Below, in pieces: positions 1-7,618 of a stretch of DNA of 64,000 nt. The DNA is from Rhodomicrobium sp. R_RK_3 (GTDB lineage: Bacteria > Pseudomonadota > Alphaproteobacteria > Rhizobiales > Rhodomicrobiaceae): assembly GCF_002198715.1 (NCBI RefSeq), contig NZ_MWLK01000037.1, positions 156,001 through 220,000 of the forward strand. Reading direction: 5' to 3'. Made by a program: the position numbers and the translations under genes. Each line of letters begins with the position of its first letter. Positions within the stretch are counted from its first letter, which is position 1. The notes beneath the pieces were generated by a model. The model saw nothing but the letters and a program-made list of their open reading frames with translations. It did no database searches and was not told the origin of the DNA.

Positions 1-466
1 GCGTTGCGCCGAAATGGGCGTGGCCGTTAATGCCGGGTCCGGCGATCTGCCAGCCATCGGGCGTCAGTCGTTCGACCTGAAGAATGACCGTCGTGGAACG
101 ATCCGGATAGTCCGGCGTGCCTTGCGCGAAGGCGCCGAGCGTCGGCGCGCTAGCCGGATCGGCGATGACAGCGAAGGCCGCCGCGTCCGGCGTCGGCGCG
201 AGCTTGGCGCCGGTATGGAACCGCAGAAACTCAGCGACTTCCCCATGCCGAGCCAGCGGCCCATCCAGCCATAACGGCGTCTCGAAATCGGCAAGCGCGA
301 TCAGGATCGCGGCGGCTGCGGCATTGAGCGGGGCGGGCGGTGCAAACCCGGCGTCGAGCGGGGTGATGCGCCCTGGCCGGGACATCGCGTCCATGACGCT
401 GCGGAAGACGGCCTGCGCCCCGCGCGAGGCGTCGGCGAAAGCGGGCTGGATGGCGGATTGGCTCAT
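1..466 (-). CDS. phnH: PhnH, C-P lyase core complex subunit (partial, C-terminus off the left edge)
   Basis: This leftward gene starts with ATG at 466, four bases after the phnG stop, and stays open to base 1, giving 155 codons. PhnH proteins are about 190-200 residues, so roughly the last 40 are missing. The visible N-terminus (MSQSAIQPAFADASRGAQAV, then FRSVMDAMSRPGRI) is the conserved PhnH opening. In the family it forms the PhnG2H2I2J2 core that starts cleavage of the C-P bond of alkylphosphonates. Tight spacing to phnG shows one operon; phnI and phnJ would be expected just beyond the left edge. Identification rests on the N-terminal motif and the phnG neighbour. Confidence 0.87.
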   Translation of the reverse strand, partial: MSQSAIQPAFADASRGAQAVFRSVMDAMSRPGRITPLDAGFAPPAPLNAAAAAILIALADFETPLWLDGPLARHGEVAEFLRFHTGAKLAPTPDAAAFAVIADPASAPTLGAFAQGTPDYPDRSTTVILQVERLTPDGWQIAGPGINGHAHFGAT

Positions 467-469
467 CGG

Positions 470-943
470 CTAGTCCTCGCCGCGCACAAGGGTGAAGAAG
501 TTGACGCGCGTCGCGGCGGCCTGCTCGCGGCGTTCGGCAAGCTCGGCTTCGCGCCGTGCGGTGACGGGTGCGACGAGCACCGCGTCCAGCCTCTCGCGCC
601 AGCCCGCGTCCTGGCCGAGCGCATCGACGATGGCCGCAAGCCGGGCGCGCCTTGCCGAGCGTCCGAGCAGATAGGAATAGCCGAGCGCGCCATCCGGCAG
701 GCGCACCACCGCGCGCGTAACGGTCGCCTCGCCGACATTGAACGGACCGCCATCGCCGCCGATCCGGCCGCGCAGCATGACGAGCCCCGCTTCCGGCGCG
801 CGCACGTCCTCCGCGTCCGGCACACCGCCGCAATCGGCGAAGGCTCGTTCCAATTCGGCCTCGGTCGCCTCCGCGCAAATGCGCATCAGCACCTGCCGCT
901 GGCGGAGCCGGGCGTCCGCGTGATCCCCTACCGGTGATGTCAT
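470..943 (-). CDS. phnG: PhnG, C-P lyase core complex subunit
   Basis: The 157-residue product has the usual length and core of PhnG, including RAVVRLPDGALGYSYLLGR in the middle and an Arg-rich tail ending NFFTLVRGED. PhnG belongs to the cytoplasmic PhnGHIJ complex that attaches alkylphosphonate to ribose before radical C-P cleavage. It is the first gene of the leftward operon, with phnH four bases downstream. A PHO box lies 22 bases before the start, so expression under phosphate starvation is likely. The ATG at 943 lacks a strong Shine-Dalgarno, so the start is reasonable but not certain. Confidence 0.9.
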   Translation of the reverse strand: MTSPVGDHADARLRQRQVLMRICAEATEAELERAFADCGGVPDAEDVRAPEAGLVMLRGRIGGDGGPFNVGEATVTRAVVRLPDGALGYSYLLGRSARRARLAAIVDALGQDAGWRERLDAVLVAPVTARREAELAERREQAAATRVNFFTLVRGED

Positions 944-965
944 AAGACCGGTTTAGCTGTGAGCG

Positions 966-983
966 TTAACGCTTTTATGACAG
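966..983 (-). promoter_or_regulatory. PHO box upstream of phnGH
   Basis: Read on the minus strand this is CTGTCATAAAAGCGTTAA. The first half-site is a perfect CTGTCAT followed by an A-rich spacer; the second half is weaker. The consensus PhoB site is two CTGTCAT-like repeats spaced by four bases. It lies just upstream of phnG. Confidence 0.65.
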
Positions 984-1075
984 CCGAACGCGGCGAAAGC
1001 GCAAGGAAAATGCATTTTGGCGTCCCGCCGCGAGGCTCAGCCTTGCTTCCCCGCTGCCCTGATTTTGTCGCAGGA

Positions 1076-1093
1076 CTGTCATGAAACCGTAAT
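1076..1093 (+). promoter_or_regulatory. PHO box upstream of phnCDE
   Basis: The sequence CTGTCATGAAACCGTAAT has a perfect first half-site, a four-base spacer and a second half-site matching CTGTCAT at five of seven positions. It ends ten bases before the first possible phnC start and faces the phnC operon. PhoB control of phosphonate genes is established in related bacteria; here it is inferred from the motif. Confidence 0.7.
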
Positions 1094-1102
1094 CCCGCCG
1101 TT

Positions 1103-2038
1103 ATGCCCGCGTGCTACCCCATTGGCGAAATTGTGGAGATCACCTTGGTAGCGCCCGCGATTGAGATCAATTCGGTCCGCAAGAGCTTTGCTCGTGGCGC
1201 CGCCGTGCTGAAGCGGGTCGATTTCTCGCTCCAGCATGGTGAGATGGTTGCTCTGATCGGCGCATCGGGCTCCGGTAAATCGACGCTGATCCGCTGCATC
1301 GCCGGGCTGTTGTCCATCGATGGCGGCCATGGCGGCGAGACGCCGGGCTGCATCAGGCTGTTCGGCATCCCGATGCAGGAGAAGGGCCGCATCAGCCCCT
1401 CCGCCTCGAAGCTGCGCGCCCGGGTCGGCGTCGTCTTCCAGCAATTCAATCTGGTGCCGCGCCTGTCGGTGCTCACGAATGCCTGCCTCGGCCTGCTCGG
1501 GCAGATCCCGCGCTGGCGCGGCACGCTGTCGGCCTTCAGCCGGGCGGAAAAGCTCAAGGCCATGCGGGCGCTGGCGCGCGTCGGTATCGCGGAACACGCG
1601 CTGAAGCGAGGCTCGCAGCTCTCCGGCGGACAGCAGCAGCGCGCGGCGATCGCGCGGACCCTGGTCCAGGGCGCCGACATCCTGATCGCCGACGAGCCGA
1701 TCGCCTCGCTCGATCCGTCCTCGGCCCGGCGCGTCATGGACATCCTCGCCCAGCTCAACCGCGAAGACGGCATCACCGTGCTCGTCTCGCTGCATCAGGT
1801 CGAATATGCGCTGGCCTATTGCCCGCGCACCATCGCGCTGCGCGACGGGCACATCGTCTATGACGGCCCTTCCTCCGCGCTGACGACGAGTTTTCTCAGC
1901 GAGCTTTACGGGGCGGAGAGCGAAGAGTTGTTCCTGCCCGGCCTCGACGATAGTACGCCCGAGCTTACCAACGGCCGGGACGCGGTACATGCCAGCCAGG
2001 CCGCGATGGGCGCGGCCACTTTCGCTCAAACGCAGTAA
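1103..2038 (+). CDS. phnC: PhnC, phosphonate ABC transporter ATP-binding protein
   Basis: This is the ATPase that powers phosphonate import through PhnE using PhnD as binding protein. Walker A is GASGSGKST near residues 53-61. The signature LSGGQQQR and Walker B ILIADEPIASLDP follow, and the H-loop sits in VSLHQVEYALAYCPRTIAL. At 311 residues it is slightly longer than typical PhnC. The first 12 residues from ATG 1103 are not conserved-looking, and a downstream GTG at 1133 is an alternative start. phnD follows 73 bases after the stop. A PHO box lies immediately upstream. Confidence 0.93.
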   Translation: MPACYPIGEIVEITLVAPAIEINSVRKSFARGAAVLKRVDFSLQHGEMVALIGASGSGKSTLIRCIAGLLSIDGGHGGETPGCIRLFGIPMQEKGRISPSASKLRARVGVVFQQFNLVPRLSVLTNACLGLLGQIPRWRGTLSAFSRAEKLKAMRALARVGIAEHALKRGSQLSGGQQQRAAIARTLVQGADILIADEPIASLDPSSARRVMDILAQLNREDGITVLVSLHQVEYALAYCPRTIALRDGHIVYDGPSSALTTSFLSELYGAESEELFLPGLDDSTPELTNGRDAVHASQAAMGAATFAQTQ

Positions 2039-2111
2039 TTCGGGAATTGGACCGGCCAGGCATCGCCGGTGCGATCACGGACGAAAACCAAAGACAAACA
2101 AGGAGCTCTTC

Positions 2112-3101
2112 ATGCTGCGCAAAATCATGACCGGTGCGGTGATCGCGCTGGGCCTGGCATCCGCCCCGGCCAAGGCCGCCGACGAACTCAATTTCGGCTT
2201 CATCTCGACCGAGTCCTCCTCGAACCTCAAGGTGATGTTCGAGCCGTGGCTGGCTGAGATGAGCAAGGCGACCGGCCTCAAGGTCAACGCCTTCTTCGCC
2301 ACCGACTATGCCGGCATCATCGAAGGCATGCGCTTCGGCAAGGTGCAGGTTGCCTGGTACGGCAACAAGTCGGCGATGGAAGCGGTCGACCGCGCCGGCG
2401 GCGAAATCTTCGCCCAGACAATTCCGGATAGCGGCCTGCCGGGCTATTACGCCCATATCATCGTCCACAAGGACAGCCCGTTCCAGAAGCTGGACGATAT
2501 CCTGAAATGCGACAAGACCCTGGATTTCGGCATCGGCGATCCGAATTCCACCTCCGGCTTCCTGGTGCCGACGACATTCATCTTCGCCGCGCGCGACATC
2601 GACCCGAAGGCCTGCTTCAAGACCGTCCGCAATGCCAATCACGAGGCCAATTCGCTGGCCGTCGCCAATAAGCTGGTGAGCGCCGCCGCCAATAACAGCG
2701 AAAATCTCGACCGGCTGAAGATCACCAAGCCGGACGATTATGCCAAGATCCGCGTGATCTGGACCTCGCCGCTGATCCCGTCCGACCCGCTCGTGTGGCG
2801 CAAGGATCTGGACGATGCGACCAAGCAGAAGCTCTCCGCCTTCATCTTCGGCTATGGCAAATCCGGCAATGCCGAGGAAGACGCCAAGGCGAATGCCATC
2901 CTCAAGGGCATGACCTGGACCGGGTTCAAGCCGTCCGACAACAACCAGCTCCTGCCGATCCGCCAGATGGAGCTGACCAAGGAACTGGCCAAGGTGCAGG
3001 CCGACGACAAACTCGGCGCGGACGAGAAGAAGGCCAAGATCGAGGAGCTGAAGACTAAGATCGCCAATATCGAGAAGCAGCTCGGCGCGACGAAGTCCTA
3101 A
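2112..3101 (+). CDS. phnD: PhnD, periplasmic phosphonate-binding protein
   Basis: The 329-residue product starts at ATG 2112, eight bases after an AAGGAG ribosome-binding site; the longer open frame to 1989 overlaps phnC and is unlikely. Residues 1-22 form a signal peptide with an AKA-AD cleavage site. The mature part follows the PhnD fold, with the SSSNLKVMFEPWLAEMSKATG and DYAGIIEGMRFGKVQVAWYG regions near the N-terminus and GDPNSTSGFLVP as the ligand-loop motif. The last 45 residues are Lys/Glu-rich and probably helical. It delivers phosphonates to the PhnCE importer. Confidence 0.93.
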   Translation: MLRKIMTGAVIALGLASAPAKAADELNFGFISTESSSNLKVMFEPWLAEMSKATGLKVNAFFATDYAGIIEGMRFGKVQVAWYGNKSAMEAVDRAGGEIFAQTIPDSGLPGYYAHIIVHKDSPFQKLDDILKCDKTLDFGIGDPNSTSGFLVPTTFIFAARDIDPKACFKTVRNANHEANSLAVANKLVSAAANNSENLDRLKITKPDDYAKIRVIWTSPLIPSDPLVWRKDLDDATKQKLSAFIFGYGKSGNAEEDAKANAILKGMTWTGFKPSDNNQLLPIRQMELTKELAKVQADDKLGADEKKAKIEELKTKIANIEKQLGATKS

Positions 3102-3143
3102 GCCGGATGGGGTTGGGGTTCTTCAACCCCGCCCCCACTCAGG

Positions 3144-3255
3144 CGTCATCCCCGAGTAGGCGGGGATCCAGTAAAGGGCAAACTTACCCGTAGCGCAGCA
3201 TTGCCTCTACCGCGATCGCTGCGGCTTTCGGGATTCCTGCCTTCGCGGGAATGAC
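3144..3255. repeat. REP/BIME-like intergenic repeat between phnD and phnE
   Basis: The stretch is bounded by two oppositely oriented palindromic units, GTCATCCCCGAGTAGGCGGG at the left and CCTGCCTTCGCGGGAATGAC at the right. These are variants of the unit found at 4863-4990, 6937-7005, 16742-16868 and 49091-49112. Such units in an intercistronic gap can affect differential mRNA stability within the phn operon. Confidence 0.7.
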
Positions 3256-3371
3256 AAAAGGGGTCGTTGCGGCTTACGGAATGAATTCCGGGCCGCGCAT
3301 CGCCTCGGGACGCAATGCTGGCTGGTGCGGGCGTCAAGTCCCACGCCGGCCACGTTTTTAAGGACCATGCG

Positions 3372-4196
3372 ATGACCGCCAGGACCGGCTTCGGCCAGCA
3401 AGCGATGGATTTGGACGTCGCCATCCCGCGCAAGGCGCTCGGCGCGCGGGCGCGCGGCTGGCTGATCTGGCTCAGCGTCGCGGCGCTGCTCGTCTGGAGC
3501 TGGACGCCGACGGAGATGTACAAGATCGTCGGCCTGTTCACCGACTGGCGCAACATGGCCGAATTCGCCGCCGGCTTCACCCGGCCGAATTTCCAGCATG
3601 GCTGGACCTATGTCCGCGAAATGATCGAGACGGTGCAGATCGCCATCTGGGCGACGGCGCTGGCGGTGTTCTTCGGCATCCCACTGGCGATCCTGGCCTC
3701 CTCGAATGTCAGCCCCTGGTGGATCGTGCAGCCGACCCGCCGCCTGATGGACGCCTTCCGCGCCATCCACGAAATGGTGTTCGCGCTGCTCTTCGTCGTA
3801 GCGGTCGGGCTCGGGCCGATCGCGGGCGTGCTGGCGCTGGCCATCCACAATATCGGCATCGTGGCAAAACTCTTCTCCGAGGCCGTCGAAGCCATCGACC
3901 CGCGCCCCGTCGAGGGCATCCGCGCGACCGGCGCGACGCGGCTGCAGGAAGTGGTTTTCGGCGTGGTGCCGCAGGTGCTGCCGCTGTGGAGCTCCTACAC
4001 GCTCTACCGGCTCGACACCAATGTGCGCTCGGCGACGGTGCTCGGTATTGTCGGCGCGGGCGGCATCGGGCAGTCGCTCTACGAGAACATCCGCAGCTTC
4101 AACTATTCCGACACGGCGGCCATCCTCCTCATCATCATCGCCACCATCGTCATCGTCGACATGGTCAGCGCGCTGATCCGCAAGATGCTTGTCTAA
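3372..4196 (+). CDS. phnE: PhnE, phosphonate ABC transporter permease
   Basis: The 274-residue inner-membrane protein has an N-terminal membrane segment (about residues 29-48) and a transport-permease core of several helices. The EAA-type loop reads EAVEAIDPRPVEGIRATGAT, which contacts PhnC. The family signature VGAGGIGQSLYENIRSF lies near the C-terminus. ATG 3372 gives the normal PhnE length; an upstream in-frame start at 3315 would run into the repeat region. It lies 270 bases after phnD, separated by a palindromic repeat, and is followed after ten bases by the acetyltransferase gene. Confidence 0.92.
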   Translation: MTARTGFGQQAMDLDVAIPRKALGARARGWLIWLSVAALLVWSWTPTEMYKIVGLFTDWRNMAEFAAGFTRPNFQHGWTYVREMIETVQIAIWATALAVFFGIPLAILASSNVSPWWIVQPTRRLMDAFRAIHEMVFALLFVVAVGLGPIAGVLALAIHNIGIVAKLFSEAVEAIDPRPVEGIRATGATRLQEVVFGVVPQVLPLWSSYTLYRLDTNVRSATVLGIVGAGGIGQSLYENIRSFNYSDTAAILLIIIATIVIVDMVSALIRKMLV

Positions 4197-4206
4197 GGAC
4201 TTCCGC

Positions 4207-4824
4207 ATGATCGCCGGTCTCGGCCTCGAACCCGCCATCCATCCGACCGCCTCCGTCACGGACTGCACGCTCGGCCGATACACCGAAGTTGGCGCGCGCA
4301 CGCTGCTGACCGAGGTGGAACTCGGCGACTACAGCTACCTCGCCAATGACAGCGACGCGATCTATACGCGCATCGGCAAGTTCTGCTCGATCGCCTCGCA
4401 GGTGCGGATCAATCCCGGCGACCATCCGATGGGCCGCGTCTCGCAGCATCATTTCAGCTACCGCGCCAGCGCCTATTTCCCCGGCGCGGCCGACGACGCG
4501 GCGTTTTTTGAGTGGCGCCGCTCGCGCGGGGTGCGCATCGGGCACGATGTCTGGATCGGGCATGGCGCCGTGGTGCTGGCGGGGCGGAGCATCGGCCATG
4601 GCGCGGTGATCGGCGCGGGCTCGGTGGTGACGAAGGATGTGCCGGCCTACACGATCGTCGCGGGATTGCCCGCGAAGCCGATCCGGCCGCGCTTCGCGCC
4701 GGAGATCGGAGAGAGAATCGAGGCATTGGGCTGGTGGGATTGGGAGCACGAGCGGCTGCACGCGGCGCTCGAGGATTTCCGCGCGCTGTCGCCCGAGGCG
4801 TTTCTCGAGAAGCATCGCGGCTGA
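4207..4824 (+). CDS. Left-handed beta-helix acetyltransferase of the phosphonate operon
   Basis: The 205-residue protein contains hexapeptide repeats, for example VRIGHDVWIGHGAVVLAGRS and IGAGSVVTKDVPAYTIVAGLPAKPI, typical of trimeric acyltransferases of the xenobiotic/chloramphenicol acetyltransferase group. A subfamily recurs in phn operons and is annotated as phosphonate-metabolism transferase. The substrate is not known from sequence; an aminophosphonate or a C-P lyase intermediate is possible. ATG 4207 follows an AAGGAC motif and lies ten bases after the phnE stop, so co-transcription and coupling are likely. A TTG start at 4189 overlapping phnE is less plausible. Confidence 0.88.
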   Translation: MIAGLGLEPAIHPTASVTDCTLGRYTEVGARTLLTEVELGDYSYLANDSDAIYTRIGKFCSIASQVRINPGDHPMGRVSQHHFSYRASAYFPGAADDAAFFEWRRSRGVRIGHDVWIGHGAVVLAGRSIGHGAVIGAGSVVTKDVPAYTIVAGLPAKPIRPRFAPEIGERIEALGWWDWEHERLHAALEDFRALSPEAFLEKHRG

Positions 4825-4862
4825 CGCGGCCAGCGACTCCAGAAGGCGGAAAGCGCCGCCTC

Positions 4863-4990
4863 CCCACCCTCAGACGAAATCCCCGCGAAGGCGGGGATCC
4901 AGTACGCCGCAGCGTAAGCGGTTGGGCAGAAAGCCAATTCTGGGTTTGTGAATACTGGATCCCCGCCTTCGCGGGGATTTCGAAAAAGGG
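4863..4990. repeat. Composite palindromic element with perfect 30-bp inverted repeats
   Basis: Bases 4875-4904 and 4953-4982 are perfect reverse complements over 30 bases, each containing the palindromic unit CCCCGCGAAGGCGGGG or its complement. They flank a 48-base core. The core, arms and some outside bases recur in inverted orientation at 16742-16868. The element sits between the acetyltransferase gene and the convergent metallo-beta-lactamase gene, where it may act as a bidirectional transcript end. The length and conserved core suggest a mobile REP-type element without its own transposase. Confidence 0.85.
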
Positions 4991-5003
4991 AGCGCGGCGC
5001 GCC

Positions 5004-5849
5004 CTATTCCTGCAATGCACCTTCGAACGCTGGCAGCACCACGACGCGCGGCTTGGAGGGCAATGTCGCGGCGGAAACCGTGATGGTCTGCGTTGGGCTC
5101 ATGTCGAGGTCGAAACCGTCGTCAAGCCGGGAGAGGAAACGGGAAAGCGTGCCGGAATTGAAATAGTGCATCGGCAGCACCAACCGCGCCTTCAGCAGCT
5201 TCAGCACCTCCATCATCTGCCCCTGGCCCATCGTGTAGGACCCATCGACCGGCACCATCACCACGTCGAGCTGGCCGATCAGGCCGAGATATTCCGGCCC
5301 GAGCGTGTGGTGTAGATGGCCCAGATGCCCGATGCACATGTCGGCGACCTCGAAGATGAAGATCGAATTGCCGTCCTTTTCGAACTGCCCCGTCTCCCAG
5401 CTCCGGATGTCGGTGGTGACGTTGCGGATCAGCACGTCGCCGACAGTCAGATTATGCGCCGCCGGGCCGCTGCCCGTCCGCCAGCCGCGCAGCACATGCT
5501 TGATGTTCGGATCGGGATAGTCGGTGTAATGCGTGCTGTGGGCGTGGTTCATTGTGACGACATCGGGCAGCGGGCCGCGCCCGGCGTAGCCGGTATAGTC
5601 GGTGACGATGGTGATGCCGGCGCCGGTCTCGATGCGGAAGCTGGCATGGCCGATAAAGGTGATGCGCACCTGATCCCTAGCGGGCGCGGCGGCGTCGAGC
5701 GAGACATAGTGCACGCCCGGCATCGCCTCCGCCAAGGCGACGCAGCGGCTGCCCGATGCGGCCAGCGCGGGCAACGCGCCGAGGCAGGAGGCGAGCGCCG
5801 TCAGCGCGAGAATACGAAGGCGGGCGAAGGCGTTGCGGCATACGGTCAT
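5004..5849 (-). CDS. Secreted metallo-beta-lactamase-fold protein (UlaG-like)
   Basis: The 281-residue protein begins with a clear signal peptide (about residues 1-31, ending PALAAS). FIGHASFRIETGAGITIVTDY is the typical start of the UlaG-like metallo-beta-lactamase fold, and the metal-site motif appears as MNHAHSTHYTDY in place of HxHxDH. Later His residues in HLGHLHHTLGPEY and VLPMHYFNSGT fit the remaining ligands. A periplasmic hydrolase is likely; the substrate is unknown. It is convergent with the phosphonate operon, so it need not belong to that pathway. Confidence 0.82.
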   Translation of the reverse strand: MTVCRNAFARLRILALTALASCLGALPALAASGSRCVALAEAMPGVHYVSLDAAAPARDQVRITFIGHASFRIETGAGITIVTDYTGYAGRGPLPDVVTMNHAHSTHYTDYPDPNIKHVLRGWRTGSGPAAHNLTVGDVLIRNVTTDIRSWETGQFEKDGNSIFIFEVADMCIGHLGHLHHTLGPEYLGLIGQLDVVMVPVDGSYTMGQGQMMEVLKLLKARLVLPMHYFNSGTLSRFLSRLDDGFDLDMSPTQTITVSAATLPSKPRVVVLPAFEGALQE

Positions 5850-6000
5850 GCGCGGCTCCAGCTAGACAAGCTGCGCTAAGCATAACACCGTATTTCGATT
5901 TCGCGGGCGGCGCGGGATCAAAACTGCGTCAGCGTCGCGGAAGACAAGGGGGCCGCCGCGCGCTATGTTTGCCTGCAAACGAGGCAAAGGTCGGCATAGA

Positions 6001-6702
6001 ATGACGTATTCCCAGGACATTATCGACGGTTTCAAAAGCATCACCACGGCGACGCTCACCACGGTGCTGCTCAAAAAGGGCCTGCGCAACGTCTGGATTC
6101 GCGGCGCATTTCCGCTCCAGGCGGCGAGCGGCCGCGTCGTCGGGCCGGCCTTCACCCTGCGCTTCGTGCCCGCGCGCGAAGACCTCGCGACGCCGGAAAG
6201 CTGGGCCTCGCCGATCTCGACCCGCGCCGCCATTGAAGCAATGCCGGAAGGCTGCATCGCCGTCATCGGCGCCAATGGCACGACGGACGCGGGCGTCTTC
6301 GGCGACATTCTCTGCGCGCGGATGCGCTATCGCAAGGTCGCCGCGCTGGTGACCGACGGCGTCGTGCGCGACCTCGAGGGCGTGCTGGCGACGGAATTGG
6401 ACGTATGGGCCGCCGGCGCGGCCGCGCCGCCGTCTGTCGCCGGGCTGACCTTCGTGGGCTGGCAGGAACCGGTCGGCTGCGGCGGCGTCGCGATCTTCCC
6501 CGGCGACCTGATCGTCGCGGACAAGGACGGCGCGGTGGTCATCCCGCAGGCCATCGTCGAGCCGGTGCTGGCCGCCTCCATCGAGCAGGAAGCCTTCGAG
6601 GCCTGGATCGTCGAGGAAGTCCGCGCCGGTGCCGCGCTACCGGGCCTGTATCCGGCCAACGAGGAAAACCGCAAGCGCTACGAGAAAAGCCGGGGCCGGT
6701 GA
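6001..6702 (+). CDS. RraA-family protein (aldolase/decarboxylase or regulator fold)
   Basis: The 233-residue product has the RraA-fold core: TTVLLKKGLRNVWIRG near the N-terminus, VIGANGTTDAGVFGDILCARMRY, VAALVTDGVVRDLEGV with the conserved Asp/Arg pair, and IFPGDLIVADKDGAVVIP. Members include HMG/CHA-type aldolases and RNase E regulator RraA. The C-terminal extension and overall length favour a metabolic aldolase or decarboxylase over the about 160-residue E. coli RraA. ATG 6001 gives the family-like start; an earlier start at 5965 is not supported. It is a single-gene unit. Confidence 0.8.
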   Translation: MTYSQDIIDGFKSITTATLTTVLLKKGLRNVWIRGAFPLQAASGRVVGPAFTLRFVPAREDLATPESWASPISTRAAIEAMPEGCIAVIGANGTTDAGVFGDILCARMRYRKVAALVTDGVVRDLEGVLATELDVWAAGAAAPPSVAGLTFVGWQEPVGCGGVAIFPGDLIVADKDGAVVIPQAIVEPVLAASIEQEAFEAWIVEEVRAGAALPGLYPANEENRKRYEKSRGR

Positions 6703-6936
6703 GGTCGCTTGGCGTTCAAACGAGGTGCCGCAGCTTAGCCTCGCTTCGCGGCTAGAGCTTTCGACAATTCCGTCGCCCCGGCCGTCAGAGCCGGGGCCAC
6801 CTCGCATCTCCTCTCGCCGAAGCGTTCGCGGATCGGCCAATGGGTCCCGTTCGGCCTGACGGCGGTCAGGCGACGGGTCTTGGGTGCCTTTATAGAGCGA
6901 TGATTTTACGTCAAGCACGACGCATCTACCTTTTTG

Positions 6937-7005
6937 TCATTCCCGAATCCAGCATCCCTGAGGAGCCCGCCGTGGACGCGGCTGGATTCCCGCCTTCGCG
7001 GGAAT
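6937..7005. repeat. REP-like repeat pair
   Basis: GTCATTCCCGAATCCAGCAT at the left and GGATTCCCGCCTTCGCGGGA at the right are oppositely oriented variants of the dispersed palindromic unit seen elsewhere in the window. The middle differs from the 48-base core of the 4863 and 16742 copies. Confidence 0.65.
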
Positions 7006-7050
7006 GCAACGCAACTGATGGCGTTGATCCCGCGCAAGCGCCCGCTGGCT

Positions 7051-7085
7051 CTGACGGCGATCGCCTGCCGTGCGATCGCCGTCAG
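7051..7085. repeat. Perfect 14-bp inverted repeat with 7-base loop
   Basis: CTGACGGCGATCGC (7051-7064) is exactly mirrored by GCGATCGCCGTCAG (7072-7085) around a 7-base loop. No U-tract follows on either strand, so a simple intrinsic terminator is unlikely. It could be a protein-binding site or RNA hairpin. Confidence 0.7.
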
Positions 7086-7618
7086 CCCCCAACGTCAACT
7101 CTGCTGAGCCGACGTCTGACACGGCTCGCGACCAGCGCGCGCCCATGTATCTGCCAGCCGCCTCATGCAACGGCTGAACGGATTGCCGACCCTAACCGAA
7201 GATCTTGCTGAATTTTTGACCCGCCATGTCTGGTGAATCCGTATTTTGGCCGCTGAAATTACGCATGAGGGGCAAAGCAATGGCTGTTGACCGTAATCTA
7301 ATTACTCAAACCGCCATCATTCGACGACTACTTAAATAATAATACGAATTTCTATTCGCTAAATTGCTATCATATTACAGCGCCCAGAAACACGCTGTAA
7401 GGTTACAACGGAACTCGGCCACAGTCTGACGAGGGCGGATTACCAAAAGCCGCGCCGCGAGCGGTGAGAGGCCAAACGCCCGCCGGTATTCAGCCAGCGG
7501 GCGCAATGTGGAGGAAAGTACACGCTAAATCGTGGCGCGAGGCCTTTGTCCGGCGGGGGCGTGAGCCGCCCACCGCCATCTCAACTTCGCCACCTCGCGG
7601 CCTTGATCCGCCCCGTGC

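Larger units (their letters stand above)
6703..7618. other. Long intergenic region between the RraA-like gene and the RND operon
   Basis: No convincing gene is seen here. The stretch holds a palindromic repeat pair at 6937-7005, a perfect 14-bp inverted repeat at 7051-7085, an AT-rich block around 7290-7400 that contrasts with the GC-rich surroundings, and a small hairpin (arms 7477-7483 and 7497-7503) that may end the leftward RND transcript. Short open frames on both strands lack ribosome-binding sites and plausible composition. Confidence 0.6.

Noticed and set aside
7051-7085. Palindrome as an intrinsic terminator of the RraA-like gene
   Set aside because: It lies about 350 bases beyond the stop and has no T-run on either strand.
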